Assembly (NCBI RefSeq): GCF_037176765.1
Contig: NC_090021.1
Coordinates: 54,896,953 to 54,960,952, forward strand
Direction: 5' to 3'
Source: Anolis sagrei
Lineage: Eukaryota > Chordata > Lepidosauria > Squamata > Anolidae
DNA: 64,000 nt
This document shows, piece by piece, positions 10,669-22,755 of the stretch; position 1 is the stretch's first letter; each line of letters starts with the position of its first letter. Below the pieces are notes generated by a model. It made no database searches. It was not told the DNA's origin and saw nothing but the letters and a program-made list of their open reading frames with translations. A program made the translations under genes and the position numbers.

Positions 10669-10818
10669 GGGCCCTTCCACACAGCCCTATAACCCAGAAT
10701 ATCAAGGCAGAAAATCCCACAAAATCCGCTTTGAACTGGATCGTCTGAGTCCATACTGCCATATATGCCAGTTCAAAGTAGAAAATGTGGGATTTTATTC
10801 AGCTGTGTGGAAGGTATC
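10669..10818. mobile_element. Foldback MITE family B
   Basis: Begins GGGCCCTTCCACACAGCC and ends GCTGTGTGGAAGG with mirror-image interior. Confidence 0.7.
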
Positions 10819-10876
10819 CCAGTGTCCTAGTCCAACACTCAAACCACTAAACCACACTGGTTCTCTATGTACATAG

Positions 10877-11120
10877 GCGTCACAGTGGCACAATGGGTTA
10901 AACCCGTGTGCCGTCTGAACTGCTGGCCTGAAGGTTTGCGGTTCGAATCTGCGAGACAGGGTGAGCTCCCGTCTCTCAGCTCCAGCTTCCCATCCGGGAA
11001 CATGAGAGAAGCTTCCCACAGGATGGTAACACATCCAGGCATCCCCTGAGCAACGTCTCTGCAGACGGCCAATTTGCTCACACCAGAAGCAACTTGCAGT
11101 TACTCAAGTCACTTCTGACA
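10877..11120 (+). mobile_element. SINE-2 copy with 8-bp TSD
   Basis: Head GGCGTCACAGTGGCACAATG, B-box-like GGTTCGAATCT, 3' end CACTTCTGACACAATAAAA. GTACATAG is duplicated at 10869-10876 and 11121-11128. It lies beside an eroded MIR-like SINE head (10823-10863). Confidence 0.8.
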
Positions 11121-11492
11121 CAATAAAAAAGTACATAGTGGCTCCCGCATCTATGGCATGTTAAGGCTACTATTCATTTACAGTGTGTTATGTGTTCTTG
11201 CTGCCTTGTCTAATTTCAGCTCCATTGTGGTCATTCAAATGCACATTGTAAAAAAGTATGATTATTTACTGATTGCAAAACTAAGAACTTGCACTTTAAA
11301 CACATTGAGAGACTGAACAAAAATACCCCAAAACAGTAGGAATTCACCAAGTGGTGCATTTGCATTCCTGTCTTCCTAATTTAGCCTTTTCATAGCATAC
11401 ACGTGCACCATTCTCAGACCAAATATACTTCTCAATTTGCACCAGAAACTCCGAATCTGAGACTCTGAATTGTAGGGTTGAAGTATGTTATA

Positions 11493-11643
11493 GACTGGAT
11501 CTACACCGCCCTATATCCCAGGATCTGATCTCAGGTTATCTGCTTTGAACTGGATTATATGAGTTTCCACTGCCATATAATCTGGGTTCAGAAGATAATC
11601 TAGGATCAGATCCTGGGATATAGGGCAATGTAGAAGGGCCATT
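11493..11643. mobile_element. Foldback MITE family B, diverged
   Basis: CTACACCGCCCTATATCCCA and its mirror ATCCTGGGATATAGGGCAAT bound the element. Confidence 0.5.
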
Positions 11644-11795
11644 GTGTGCCTTCAAGTGGTTCCCATTGTATGGTGTCCATACGCTATTATGGGGTTGGCC
11701 TTTGGCAATGGCTGTGAAAGTGTGACTTGCCCGAGATTACCTAGTGGGGTTGACATGGCCAAGTGGGGATTTGAACCCTGGTTTCACCAAAGATA
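11643..11795 (-). mobile_element. MIR-like tRNA SINE
   Basis: TGTGTGCCTTCAAGTGG at the left and GGGATTTGAACCCTGGTTTC at the right are the tail and the reversed B box of this SINE family. Confidence 0.6.
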
Positions 11796-11814
11796 CAGAA
11801 TGGGGACACCTGGC

Positions 11815-12468
11815 TTGACAACAGTATTTGTGAAAAGATCTTGGAACCCTCGTGGACAAAAGTTGAACACGAGCCAACAACGTCATGCAGCGGCAAAAAA
11901 AAGCCAGTGGGATATTGGCCTGCATAAATAAGAATATAGTATCTAGATCCAAGGAAGTCATGCTGCCCCCCAATTTTGCCTTGGTTAGACCACACCTGGA
12001 ATACTGTATTCAATTCTGGGCACCGCAATTGAAGGGAGATGTTGACAAGCTAGAATGTGTCCAGAGGAGGGCGACTAAAATGATCAAGGGTCTGGAGAAC
12101 AAGCCCTGCAAGGAGCGGCTTGAAGAGCTGGGCATTTTTAGCTCGCAGAAGAGAAGGCTAAGAGGAGACATAATGAGGGTCATGTATAAATATGTGAGGG
12201 GGAAGTCATAGGAAGCAAGCTTGTTTTCTACTGCCCTGGACATGAAACAATGGCTTCAAACTACAGGAAAGGAGATTCCACCTGAATATTTGGAAGAACT
12301 TCCTAACTAAGAGCCGTTCAGCAGTGGGGGAAGCTCCTTTGGAGGTTTCTAAACAGAGGCTGGATGGCCATCTGTTGGGGGTGCTTTGAATGCGATTTCC
12401 TGCTTCTTGGCAGGGGTTGGACTGGATGGCCCATGAGGTCTCTTCCAACTTTATGATTCTATGATTCC
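11815..12468 (+). mobile_element. CR1 LINE, 3' end of ORF2 and 3' UTR
   Basis: Reads [49 protein letters not shown]-like, then the CR1 3' UTR ending with the ATTCTATGATTC microsatellite typical of CR1. 5'-truncated and mutated. Confidence 0.85.
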
Positions 12469-12835
12469 AGAGTCATAACCCAATGCTCAAACCACAATGC
12501 TATGCTGATTCTCAAATTAACTATGTACCAACCACCACATAGAATGATCATGTACCATTCATTATCAAGAGAACTAGGGACTGACATATTAACCTGAAAA
12601 ATAAAACCAGACAGAATTAATATTGTGAATTTATAGGCATTTGTAATTATTTTGTTCAGAATCTCAATATTCGTGGGAATAAGTCTTGGAAACACAAACT
12701 CCTATTTTATGATGTTTCTTTACATTTTTGTATTCACAACTTTAATCAAAACATAACAGAGGAAGCGTTATGCTAGGTTAGTCCAGAGGCCTGAATTTGT
12801 TGAATCTGTTCGGCTGCTGCCATTGCATCTTGTAG

Positions 12836-13120
12836 AGCAGAGCTTTCCAAACATTCAATGTTGGTGGCATAGTTTTTAGGCATGCATCGTTTTGTGACAC
12901 AATAACTCAGTTTTACTAGCAAACTGGAGGTTAAACCAACCCTTATAAGCGATACAGATATATAAATTGTAACAGCAAAAGGTATGGGCCTGGGGAGCAT
13001 AACATCACTCACGAAAATCTTTTGTTTATATTTTAACATATCAATTTGTAAGATAATAACATTTCCAAGATTTTTGTCATTGCTCGTTACATTCTCACAA
13101 CACACTGCAGCCGGCACACT
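12836..13120. mobile_element. Possible hAT-derived fragment
   Basis: CAGAGCTTTCCAAAC near the left and GGCACACTAACGTGTC-like sequence at the right resemble an old hAT family. Weak. Confidence 0.3.
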
Positions 13121-13801
13121 AACGTGTCATGACAAGAACAGAAAGCTTTGCAATCGAGAATCCCTCATTGTACTATGTGAAGATATACTGCTTTAATTTG
13201 TCCTGAATCATTCAACTTTGGTGGATGACTCAGTTCTAGCAAATATATCCATGTCTATTTTCTCCCCATGATGAATATTTTATTATTATTTGCTCTGCTG
13301 TACCTCCTCCCTACTTGCCTTTTTATAAGTGCCATGCCTTTGAACTTTTTCATGTAATGGAATTGTGAGAAACACAACAACAGGGCACTTGTGTTGATGT
13401 TTGTTGTTACTAACTCATGAAGGGAATCCATAAAATAGTGAGGATACCTCCACGGGGCAGGCTGTCCACACACAACATTACACCCACAGTACAAGAGCAC
13501 TCCACTTCTTGAGATTTAATGGCACACAAGTGTTGTGTAATTTGGTTACAAGCCATAGAAAGAAGGGAGATACCAGTCAATATAGAAGCCACATAGTTCT
13601 CACAAAAACACTGGAGAAGACACAGTTTTTCTTGGGCTAATAGTTCAAGATCAACAATAGATGGAAAAACTATTTGCCAAGCAATAGAAGGACAAGGCAA
13701 GAGGGCCACACACAAAAGAGCAACCTGTCTTTATGTGCCTTTAAGTCACCCATCAACTTTTGGCAGTTCCATGAATTTCATTGAGTTTTCTCTTAGTGTA
13801 T

Positions 13802-14129
13802 AAGGTAAAAGTTTCCCCTGACATAAAGTCTAGTTGTGTCCAACTCTGGGTGGTAGTGCTCATCTCCATTTCTAAGCCGAAGATCTGGTGTTGTCCATAG
13901 ACATCTCCAGGGTAACGTGACCGGCATGACTGCATGGAGTGCCATTACCTTCCTGCAGAAGCGGTACCTAATTATCTACTCACATTTACATGTTTTTGAA
14001 CTGCTAGATTGGCAGAAGCTGGGGCTAACAGCAGGAGCTCACCCCTCTCCCTGGATTTGAGCCACCAATCTTTTGATCAGCAAGTTCAGCAGCTCAGTGG
14101 TTTAACCCGCTGCGCCACCAGGGGGCCCT
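13802..14129 (-). mobile_element. Sauria-type SINE with 11-bp TSD
   Basis: The minus strand reads a tRNA-like head next to 14129, the GCATGACTGCATGGAG-type body (reversed) and the BovB-like tail. TCTTAGTGTAT is duplicated at 13791-13801 and 14130-14140 without mismatch. Confidence 0.85.
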
Positions 14130-14140
14130 TCTTAGTGTAT

Positions 14141-15145
14141 AGCATCATGCTATTAATTTGCTGTATTTTTCTTTAACTTAATGTATATGTACATGATTAA
14201 CTTTATCTTTGGACTGCAGAAATAATGATTACTGGGGTGGGCTATGGGCAGAGCGTGGTAATATTTCCACCTATTGCTTATAGCCATCCCTTAGTTGAAA
14301 TGCAGCACATCTTCAAAACAAGTTAAATAATTAAGTAGGCTAGAGGAACTGATCTTTTTGCCTCAGGAAAATGTAAACAAGTTCGGAAAAACAGACTGAA
14401 CAACTTAGCAGCCTTTGAAATACTATTTTATAAAGATCTGATATGTTTTTGAAACTTTAATAATACATTAAACAGTCTCAGAGAAAGAAAGAAAAAATAG
14501 AAAGCTGAATCTGCTGAAGAAATGTAGGTCCAATACCAAATGTGTGCCTGTTCAATACCAGCTAACATATTATTTCCCACTCCCCACTTTTCTAAGTAGT
14601 GAGTTTCTAGAACAGTACTTTCAAGTGTTGTTTCCTTTTAATAAGAATGCCCTGAAGATGTACAGTGGTTTGGTATTTTTTATTTGAAAATAACATGCAA
14701 TGTAGAAATAATAACAAGTACAGAATTATAAACGGATAGCAGACAGCAAGAAATCAAATTAAACTGTCCTTTCTGTTCTCTTAGTTTTAGCTACTTCCAT
14801 TGATTTTAGAAAAGGGAAGATTTTCTTTGTTTTACAAATGTAAAAGTGCTATTTCTTATGCCTTCCTCTCCCAGTCACAGGACTCTGCCCCATCCCTTCA
14901 GACAATTGCATATATTCAGGAAATCTTCACAGTCGTTAAGAAGCATTAAGAATCCTTTGTCAAATAACCTAGCTATTCATTCCTACTGATCAGATCAGTC
15001 AGACTCACAATACTGTTTGCTTTCTCAGAAGAAATTTGCTATTAACTTGAAAATAGCTGCTGGGAAAGCTAAAGTAGTCAGTGGCCACAGGTTTCCCAAG
15101 GAGAGGATAACTGGATGAATTAACATTTAAAATAATGAAAAGTAC
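14141..15145. other. Intergenic stretch, nothing recognised
   Basis: AT-rich unique-looking sequence with no coding exon and no repeat that I recognise. Confidence 0.4.
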
Positions 15146-15149
15146 TCAT

Positions 15150-15335
15150 TGTTGTGATGTGCCTTCAAGTTGACCCTGACTTAAAGAGACCCCGTTGTAG
15201 GGCTGTCTTTGCAAGATTTATTCAGGGGAGCTTGCCTTCCCCTGCAGTGGAAAGAGTGGGACTTGCCCAAGGTCACCCAATGGATTGCCATGCCCGAGCA
15301 GGGATTTGAACCTTGGTCTTCAGAATCCTAGATAA
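15150..15335 (-). mobile_element. MIR-like tRNA SINE
   Basis: GATGTGCCTTCAAGTTG, GTGGGACTTGCCCAAGGTCA and GGGATTTGAACCTTGGTCTT give the tail, core and reversed head in order. Confidence 0.65.
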
Positions 15336-15654
15336 ATAAAAGAAAGAAGGATCAATATTTGGATGAATTGAACCTTTCAAAACTCTGAGGAAAGGAAGGT
15401 AGAATTAGAGAGACAAATTACATTGGAGAGGTTAAGAAGAGATGGGTCTCTTGAGTTTATTAGTAAAGAAGATGTAGAAATTTGTCCATACAGTTCAGTT
15501 GCTTCAAGATTAATAATAGCAACATCATGGAAGGAGGGAAAGAGTTACTTATAAAGGACTGGAGAGGAAAATTATTAGATTAGATTATTCAAATGGCCAA
15601 GATCTCCAATAGTATTTAGGGAGGAAATAATGAAGATTTTGTTTGAATAAAATG

Positions 15655-15863
15655 TTGTTGTTCATTCGTTCAGTCGTCTCCGACTCTTCGTGACCTCGTG
15701 GACCAGCCCACGCCAGAGCTCCCTGTCGGCCGTTACCACCCCCAGCTCCCTCAAGGTCAGTCCAGTCACTTCAAGGATGCCATCCATCCATCTTGCCCTT
15801 GGTCGGCCCCTCTTCCTTTTGCCTTCCACTTTCCCCAGCATAATTGTCTTCTCTAGGCTCTCC
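15655..15863 (-). mobile_element. RTE-BovB LINE, 5'-truncated 3' end, with TSD
   Basis: The minus strand encodes SLEKTIMLGKVEGKRKRGRP, then RARWMDGI and ELWRGLVHEVTKSRRRLNE, the BovB reverse transcriptase C-terminus. TGAATAAAATG is duplicated exactly at 15644-15654 and 15864-15874. Confidence 0.9.
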
Positions 15864-15874
15864 TGAATAAAATG

Positions 15875-18190
15875 CATTTGAATATTTAGAAAGGAAGACA
15901 AATGTAGACTTTAAAGTAGCTGCAATGAGACTTTATTAATATAAAGATAAGGGTAGGTTTTTAAAAAAACAAGATATTAGTTTCACACTGACTGGTGTCG
16001 AAAGTGGTGTTTTATGGGTGGGGGAGGAATGGATATAGTGGACAGATTTATCTGTATTATGTGCATTTCAGTTTTTTTTCTCCTGCATTCTGTATACCAC
16101 CTTTACACAATAAAATTATTTTTAAAAAAATAATCGTAGTCCAACACATACACCACAACATCACATTGGCTCTTAATGAAAAACATGCAAGATAATTAAC
16201 TGTAAGACAACAGCATTACAAGAATATTTTCTCAATATATTCCCCCTTGGTCTTCATCCAGTTACTATCGTACTTCCTGCTAGATTATACCTAGTGTATA
16301 ATTGCTTGTAGAAATCCCATTAGTTCATTGGGTCCAATCTAGTTGAAAGTAGCAACTAGATTTAGGCCCTCCAACTGTAAAACATTAAACGTCACCGAGA
16401 CAAAAAAAATGTTTTCCCCAAAGCTATTGTTCTGTTCCCAGGTACTGTTCCCACCTCAATTATGTGAAAATAACATTCCTTTCAGAACCCTAGGCGCTTT
16501 TTTACTGGTTACAAAAATTATCATGTATTAATTGACAATTCTCTGCTCCTCAGTTCTATATTTTAACCATTATAATAAATAAATTAATTTCTCTGGTTTG
16601 TCTAGTGGCAAGCTTAGAGTAAAGATGTAGATAACTGCACTTTGTAGCACATGTTTCTATTTTTCAGAAATAACATTGTAGTTCACAAAAGTATATACCA
16701 AATTCTAAAAAAGCTTTTCGAAATAATGTGGTTCTAGTTATCTATCCTTATTATAATGTATTAAAAATAGTATCAAGTAGGCTGTGCTTCTCTTTCTTTT
16801 GAAGATGAGTGAATCCCATCTATAGTTCTTTCTGCTGCTTAGCAAATAATTTCTATGCATATTATTAAGAAAATTAAATGACCATTTCAATCAAATTGTT
16901 CTCCTTGTGAAAACTGGAGGCAAATGTTCCCTTGTTTGCTCACAAACTGATTCTTGGGTCAAGCGACTGTGTGTGTGTGTGTGTGTGTGTCTTCAAGTTG
17001 CATGTCTATAGATGGTAACCCCATAAATTTCTTAGCCAAGGAACGCTCAGTGATGATTTTGCCAGTTCCTTCCTTTGGGATATAATGTATTCCTTTACAG
17101 TTCCCAAGTACTAACTAGAGTTGTCCATGATTAGATTCTAAGATCAGACAGTGCCATTGGGGCATTTAAGCCTCCAATTCAAAACTACAAATCTAAGGGC
17201 CCCATCACACTACAGCTTAAAGAATATGTAATGACTGTTTAAATCCTGTGGCTCTAGGATTTGTTGTTTAGGGAGGGTCCTGAGAGATCCTGGGCGTCTT
17301 GCCATTTCTGTATTCTATTCTGTTCTGTTGGATAGGAAAGACAAATTTGTGCAAGCCTCTTGCCAGCCCCATTTCTCTCAACCGAGTGATCGGGGGCTAT
17401 ACAAAGATATATGCATCGAGGAATGATGGGATAATACACCAAGTTTCTGATAATTGTGGGTTCCATGTGCTTGGTCACATGTGTGAAACTCAAGGCTGTG
17501 GTCCACATTCGGTCCACTGTGTCATTTTATGTGGCCCTCCTGATGCTTGACTACAAATCCTGCATTCCTCATCATTAGACATGATGAGTAGAGCTGATAG
17601 GAATTGTGATTAGAGTAACATCTGAAGGGCTTCAGTTTGTTCTATTTAGTCAGGATAATGGAGTTTGAATTTAGATCCAAAGCTTGTGGATATATCTGAT
17701 TTTTAAATGCCCTTCAATTCTTCCCCAACCTCAGAGCAACAAGTGCTGTTGGATTGCAATCATCATTACCCTCAATCTGAATGGCAGATCATCAAAAGTG
17801 ATGGGAGTTGTTGTTCAGTAACATCTGGAGACTCCAAATTGAGTAAAAGCTAAAGAGCACTGACCCCTGGATAAAACATATATAGTTTTTCTCTATGTCC
17901 ACTGATTCTCTATCCATGGATCCAACATCCCTTTAAAGGCAACCATAAGGCTGATGTGGCCCTCCATGAAAATGAGTGTAACACCCCTGAACTAGATTAT
18001 TTCTCGCATTAGCAGAGGTACACAAGCATATTTATAACTAAAAACAGTATTTCGTAGTCCCTGTAGCTGCAGATATAATTATTTTTATGTTTTCCTGAGA
18101 CCTAAACATTATTTCAAGTGTTCCTCCAATGTTGGAAAGTAAATTCTAACTTTGTTTTTGTTCTGATATCTCAAGTATTTTTTTTATTTA
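15875..18190. other. Intergenic DNA with a GT microsatellite and weak repeat remnants
   Basis: A (GT)n run lies at about 16969-16990, followed by an eroded MIR-like SINE to about 17130. 17880-17960 resembles a Tigger-like fragment. No coding exon is recognised. Confidence 0.4.
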
Positions 18191-19022
18191 TGTTAGAAAT
18201 GCAAGAGAGCGCGACCTGGCCAAGTTCTCAGTGGGTTTCTATGGGTGATCAAGGATGTCTGGTCTTCAAAATCCTTGTCCAACACTCTAGGCCACACTTT
18301 ATGCTGAAGAGAAGTTGCTAGCCTAAGCCTTTGTAGACCATGGGTGTTTCTATATGATGTGATATCCTGGGGCCGATCCACAATGTTGAACTCAGGAGTG
18401 GTCCCAGAATGGTTCTCACAGCCAGCCCCAGTAGCATTGACCCGGTTTGGTGCTGCTGGACAGCCACCTTTACTTCTGTTCAGATCAGCATTAAATGGCT
18501 AATGGTCATCACTCATTATTTGGAGTGACATCCGCTAGGATGCGGGCGGGGGAGGGGAGAGAAATCGCCCCATCCTTTCCTCCTCTGTTCCTCCATCTCC
18601 CTTGAGCCTCAGTCACTCCAGGCAATGAGCTATAGCCACCAGTCATTTCTTGCCTGATGGTTTTTGCTACACCAAAGCCTACCAATTGTTTATACAGTCC
18701 AGAAATTGCACATTGTTCTGGATTTTGGGGGGAACTCCCAAGCAACCTGTAGTTTTTGTTAACGTGGTTCAAGGCTATGTTAACCTGAACCCAGTTCTGT
18801 GCATCAGAGGCCAAATTTAAACTTTTCTCTGTGCAGCAGCTTGTGAAAGATCAGAAAGAGTAGCAAATAAACACACAAATAAGAAAAGTGGCTGGAAGAA
18901 GGAAGATAAAACAACAATTCTGCTCACTATTGGATTTGTTTTTCACCTGGAAGTGGCTTCCATTGCCTTTTGCCAGGATGACGGATTATTCCTGATTACA
19001 AACATACCTAATCAAAAGGCAG

Positions 19023-19320
19023 AGCTTTAAAAACTTTTTCCATTAATGACCCCTTTCCACTTCAGATTTTTTTTACACAACCCCGGATACACAAGTATAT
19101 AAAATAGACAGAAAAATCAAACATTTACTGAAAATAAATCAGCATTTGCAATACTTCCTAAACAGGCTGATTATTCTTTTAATGAAGTATAGTTGAAGCA
19201 TTGTCTGCAGAATACACTGTAAACTCAGCATGCTGCCATTTTTTCATGATCTCAACACTGAACTAAAGGACCCCATTTGGTTTAGGAACAACTGTTTAAG
19301 AATCAGTGCTTTGAGAAATC
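19023..19320. mobile_element. Nonautonomous DNA element (hAT-like), family D
   Basis: Shares long stretches with 23640-23900, for example CAAACATTTACTGAAAATAA versus AAAATTTACTGTTAATAAG and AACAGGCTGATTATTC versus AACGGGCTGATTTTCC. Terminal repeats are decayed. Confidence 0.5.
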
Positions 19321-19440
19321 TCTTCTTACTACTACTGCTACTACTACTATTAATTGTTACTTGCCTTTCTTCACAACTCAAGGTGGGGTACAACACAGTT
19401 AAAATGCACAGAATAGACATAGAGATTAAAATACATTGAA
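19321..19440 (-). mobile_element. L2-like LINE tail with a CTA microsatellite
   Basis: TACTACTGCTACTACTAC followed by TGCCTTTCTTCACAACTCAA and GGTGGGGTACAACACAG matches the L2-like 3' UTR in minus orientation. Confidence 0.45.
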
Positions 19441-19837
19441 ATCATGCATAGCAATAAAGTGGCCAATTAACGAATGGCAAATCATATGTTGTGATAATTA
19501 ATTCCATTAACTACTTTTGGATAAAACAAAGTTATACTCTTCTGCAGTTCATCTGAACATGTTAGCACATTTTGTAAACAAACAAAACCACAAACTGCTT
19601 TTCAGACTTTAACATTTTTCCTGATAACACATCAAGTATGCAATTTTGTGTAAATGTATGAGGGATCAGCTACTGTTAAAAGTAATGAGATTTCTGAGTA
19701 AACAAAAATAGGATGAGATTATATACTGACCTTTTAGTGAGTTTGCCATTACAACCTCAAGTATTCTTTTTGCAGTAATCTCAGTGCAATAAAATAAGAC
19801 AAAACATACACCGTAGTAACAGTGGAGTTTGAACCTA

Positions 19838-20022
19838 AGGCCCCATCTACAATTATACTGCATTCTGAAACTGCATTATATGGCAGTGTAGACTTAAATA
19901 ATAAAGTTCAACACAGTTCAACTGCATTCTGAAACTGCACTGTGGTATATAGCAGAGGATACAAATATAATCCAGTTCAATACCATTAAACTACATGATA
20001 TTGTAGTGTAGATGGGGGCCCA
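19838..20022. mobile_element. Foldback MITE, related to family B
   Basis: GGCCCCATCTACAATTATAC at the left is mirrored by TGTAGTGTAGATGGGGGCCC at the right. The interior holds CTGCATTCTGAAACTGCA twice. Confidence 0.65.
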
Positions 20023-20321
20023 ACTCTTCTAGAGTCATATCAGGCTTTCTGCCTTCATCACTTGCCATTCCTCTGTGGCACTGGAGCATATATCCATGAG
20101 CACAGTGCCCTATTTTCCTCCTGATGATATGGTCTAAAAAACGTAGGCAAATCACATTCCTGTTTTAGTCACACACAAAATAATAATGCTATAGGAAAAG
20201 ACCCATCCCTCCCCAACAATTTTGGGGGCATCATCTGTCGACTGGAACTACAGGCATATATTACTTGAAGCCTCTGACAAAAAATCTGTCAACCTTGAAT
20301 CTCATTTTATAGTTCTTCAAT

Positions 20322-20624
20322 CAGAGGTGGCCCTAGGTAATTTTCAACAGTAAGCAAACAGTATTTTGGAGTGCCCCCCCCCCCAACCAATCATTGATAT
20401 ATATTTTCTGTTCGTCATGGGAGTTCTGTGTGCCATATTTGGTTCAATTCCATCATTGGTGGAGTTCAGAATGCTCTTTAATTGTAGGTGAACTATACAT
20501 CCCAGTAACTACAACTCGCATATGTCAAGGTCTATTTTCCCCCAAGAGCGCCTCAAGTGTGCCCCTGGGCAAAATCAACTATACTGCAAAAGCTTAGTTT
20601 GCGTAATGGGTTGAGCCGCCCCTG
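20322..20624. mobile_element. hAT nonautonomous element, 303 bp, with TSD
   Basis: Ends CAGAGGTGGCCC and GGGTTGAGCCGCCCCTG are imperfect inverted repeats. Flanks TCTTCAAT (20314-20321) and TCTTCAGT (20625-20632) match at seven of eight bases. Its interior shares a module with the hAT at 57593. Confidence 0.75.
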
Positions 20625-20819
20625 TCTTCAGTGCAGTTTCTAACAGCTTTTTATCTACATATTTAGCAATATAATGATTTCCCCTGTTGGTTGTAAGCAA
20701 CTTCTTGGTTGTAATTTTGCTTTGATTTCTTGTATTGTGTGGAAAAGATCTCTTGTGCTTCCTCCCCCTTCTCATCTCTTATTTTTTGTGCATTGATTAT
20801 TATAGTAGTTCTCTTAGGC

Positions 20820-21560
20820 ACACAAATGGTTGAGCAGTTGTACCAAGACTTCTGACCCTGTAGCTGTCACTTGCTTGTTGTATTTAAGTGCTTGGCGAGT
20901 TTCATCTGTCATCGTTGAGGCTTCTATCTTTTTGGCTGCAGAGAATGTCATTTTGCATCTCTCCTTAACAACATTCCTTCTTCAGTCCAGAGTTCTTCTG
21001 GCTTGTGCTCAGGAAGGCTTAATGGTTCTGCTGTTTCCCACTTTTGCACTCTATAATCACCTGTGTTTAACAAGAAGTCTTGTTTTAATGTGTGATCAAT
21101 TTCCTCCTGGACTCTAGTACATAATCTTTCAGTTTCTTCCTCTTGTGCCTCTGTAGTTGGAGTAAAAAACTTGAATTATGATTATATTTATAGGTTTTCC
21201 ATAAAGTTTTTTTATATGATTTGGTCATACTTCAGATATATCCTCTGCCACTTTTGAGTATCTATCTCCTTACTACTAATGCCACCCATTTCTGCTCAGA
21301 TGTTAATTTCCTGAATAAAATTCTGTTAATATCTGACTCAACACATCCCATTACTGTCCTCTTTAGTTCCTTCAATCCATGTATTACAATGTTTATACAT
21401 TCAGTTTCTTGTTTCATTATAGCTTCTTCAGGTTGGTGTCTGTCACATTCTATGTTCTTATAGTATGTGTAGTGCAACTTTCCTTTCACTTCTGAGCATG
21501 GCATCTGAATATCATTTTGACTCAAATTCAGTCGTATAATTATCCAAGAGCACATTAATA
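20820..21560 (-). other. Decayed coding-like segment, unassigned
   Basis: On the minus strand stretches such as SEVKGKLHYTYYKNIECDR and EQKWVALVVRR look like an eroded reading frame. I do not recognise the family; an old retroelement is the likeliest source. Confidence 0.2.
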
Positions 21561-22606
21561 GTCACACATTATTGGGCACCCTTTGGAAATATATTGACAC
21601 CCAAGAGTGGTGTGATCTTCAAAAAAGTCTTGGTTGTACATTACAAAAAGAGGAAACTAGTCTTAAGTATTTATGCTAAAAACTGAACACAAATGAAGGC
21701 TATTAGAGAACTACTGAGAAACACTGGGAAAATAAAGAGGTTAAACTGTGAAGAGGCTACTAGAGTGACCATACATATCTTTAGTTTGCATTACAGGATT
21801 GGTGTAATCCAACATAATGCTAGAGGAGTGAAAATCCCCATTTAACACAGTTGTGCTGGATGACACAGTTGTACATGCAGTACACAATGCAAAGCTTAAC
21901 CAAACAGTATAGGATACCACATTTGTGCTATCTCAAAAACATACAACTTCTATATTGGATCTTCAGCTAGTATATATTCTCATAAAATTCCTCTAACAAA
22001 CTTCATTAGTAAAGTGTGTGGCTTTCCTGAGCACAAACATAGGATAAAGAACTTTAAAGAGAATCCCTCCTGACTTCCATGCATTCTGATGCTCCAAGAA
22101 ATGTTTTGTTTTTTGCTTTCCTCATCCTCAAAATGACAGAATTTGAGTGTTATGGGTTGTCAAAATGCTCCTGGCAGACAACTGGCAGTAGAGAGCAATG
22201 TAAACTCCAAAGGCTCTCATTTTTTAGAAGAGACATTGAATTGGCCTCAGAGACCATCCTCCTTAGGTACACGTTGTACAAGTCTGCCTCAGCTTTTCAC
22301 GAAACCCTTTAACTGTGAGTTGGCATTTCTACTCACACTTGATGCTGGGGAATGTGAGAGGTAACAGTATAGTAGAGGAAGTCACAAGCAGAGTAATTAA
22401 TATTTGCAGACAGAGACTGGGTAACAACAACCTATCTCATACTATCCCCACAGAGGAATTATACAGGCATAGTCTTTTTGAAAAATAATAATGATAATGA
22501 TGATGACATACTAAAATTTTCATAAAATCTCACCATCTGAGGCTTGTGTGATCTTAATAAATAGAGAGAACTGCAGATTACAAAATGTAAAGCAAATTCA
22601 TACTTA

Positions 22607-22755
22607 GGGCCCTTCTACACAGCCATATAACCCAGAATATCAAGGCAGAAAATCCGAGAATATCTGCTTTGAGCTGGGATATCTGAGTCCACACTGCTAT
22701 ATATCCCAGTTCAAAGCAGAAAATGTGGGATTTTATTCAGCTGTGTGGAAGGGAC
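22607..22755. mobile_element. Foldback MITE family B
   Basis: GGGCCCTTCTACACAGCC and GCTGTGTGGAAGGGACC terminal arms with mirrored AAGGCAGAAAATCC interior. Confidence 0.7.
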
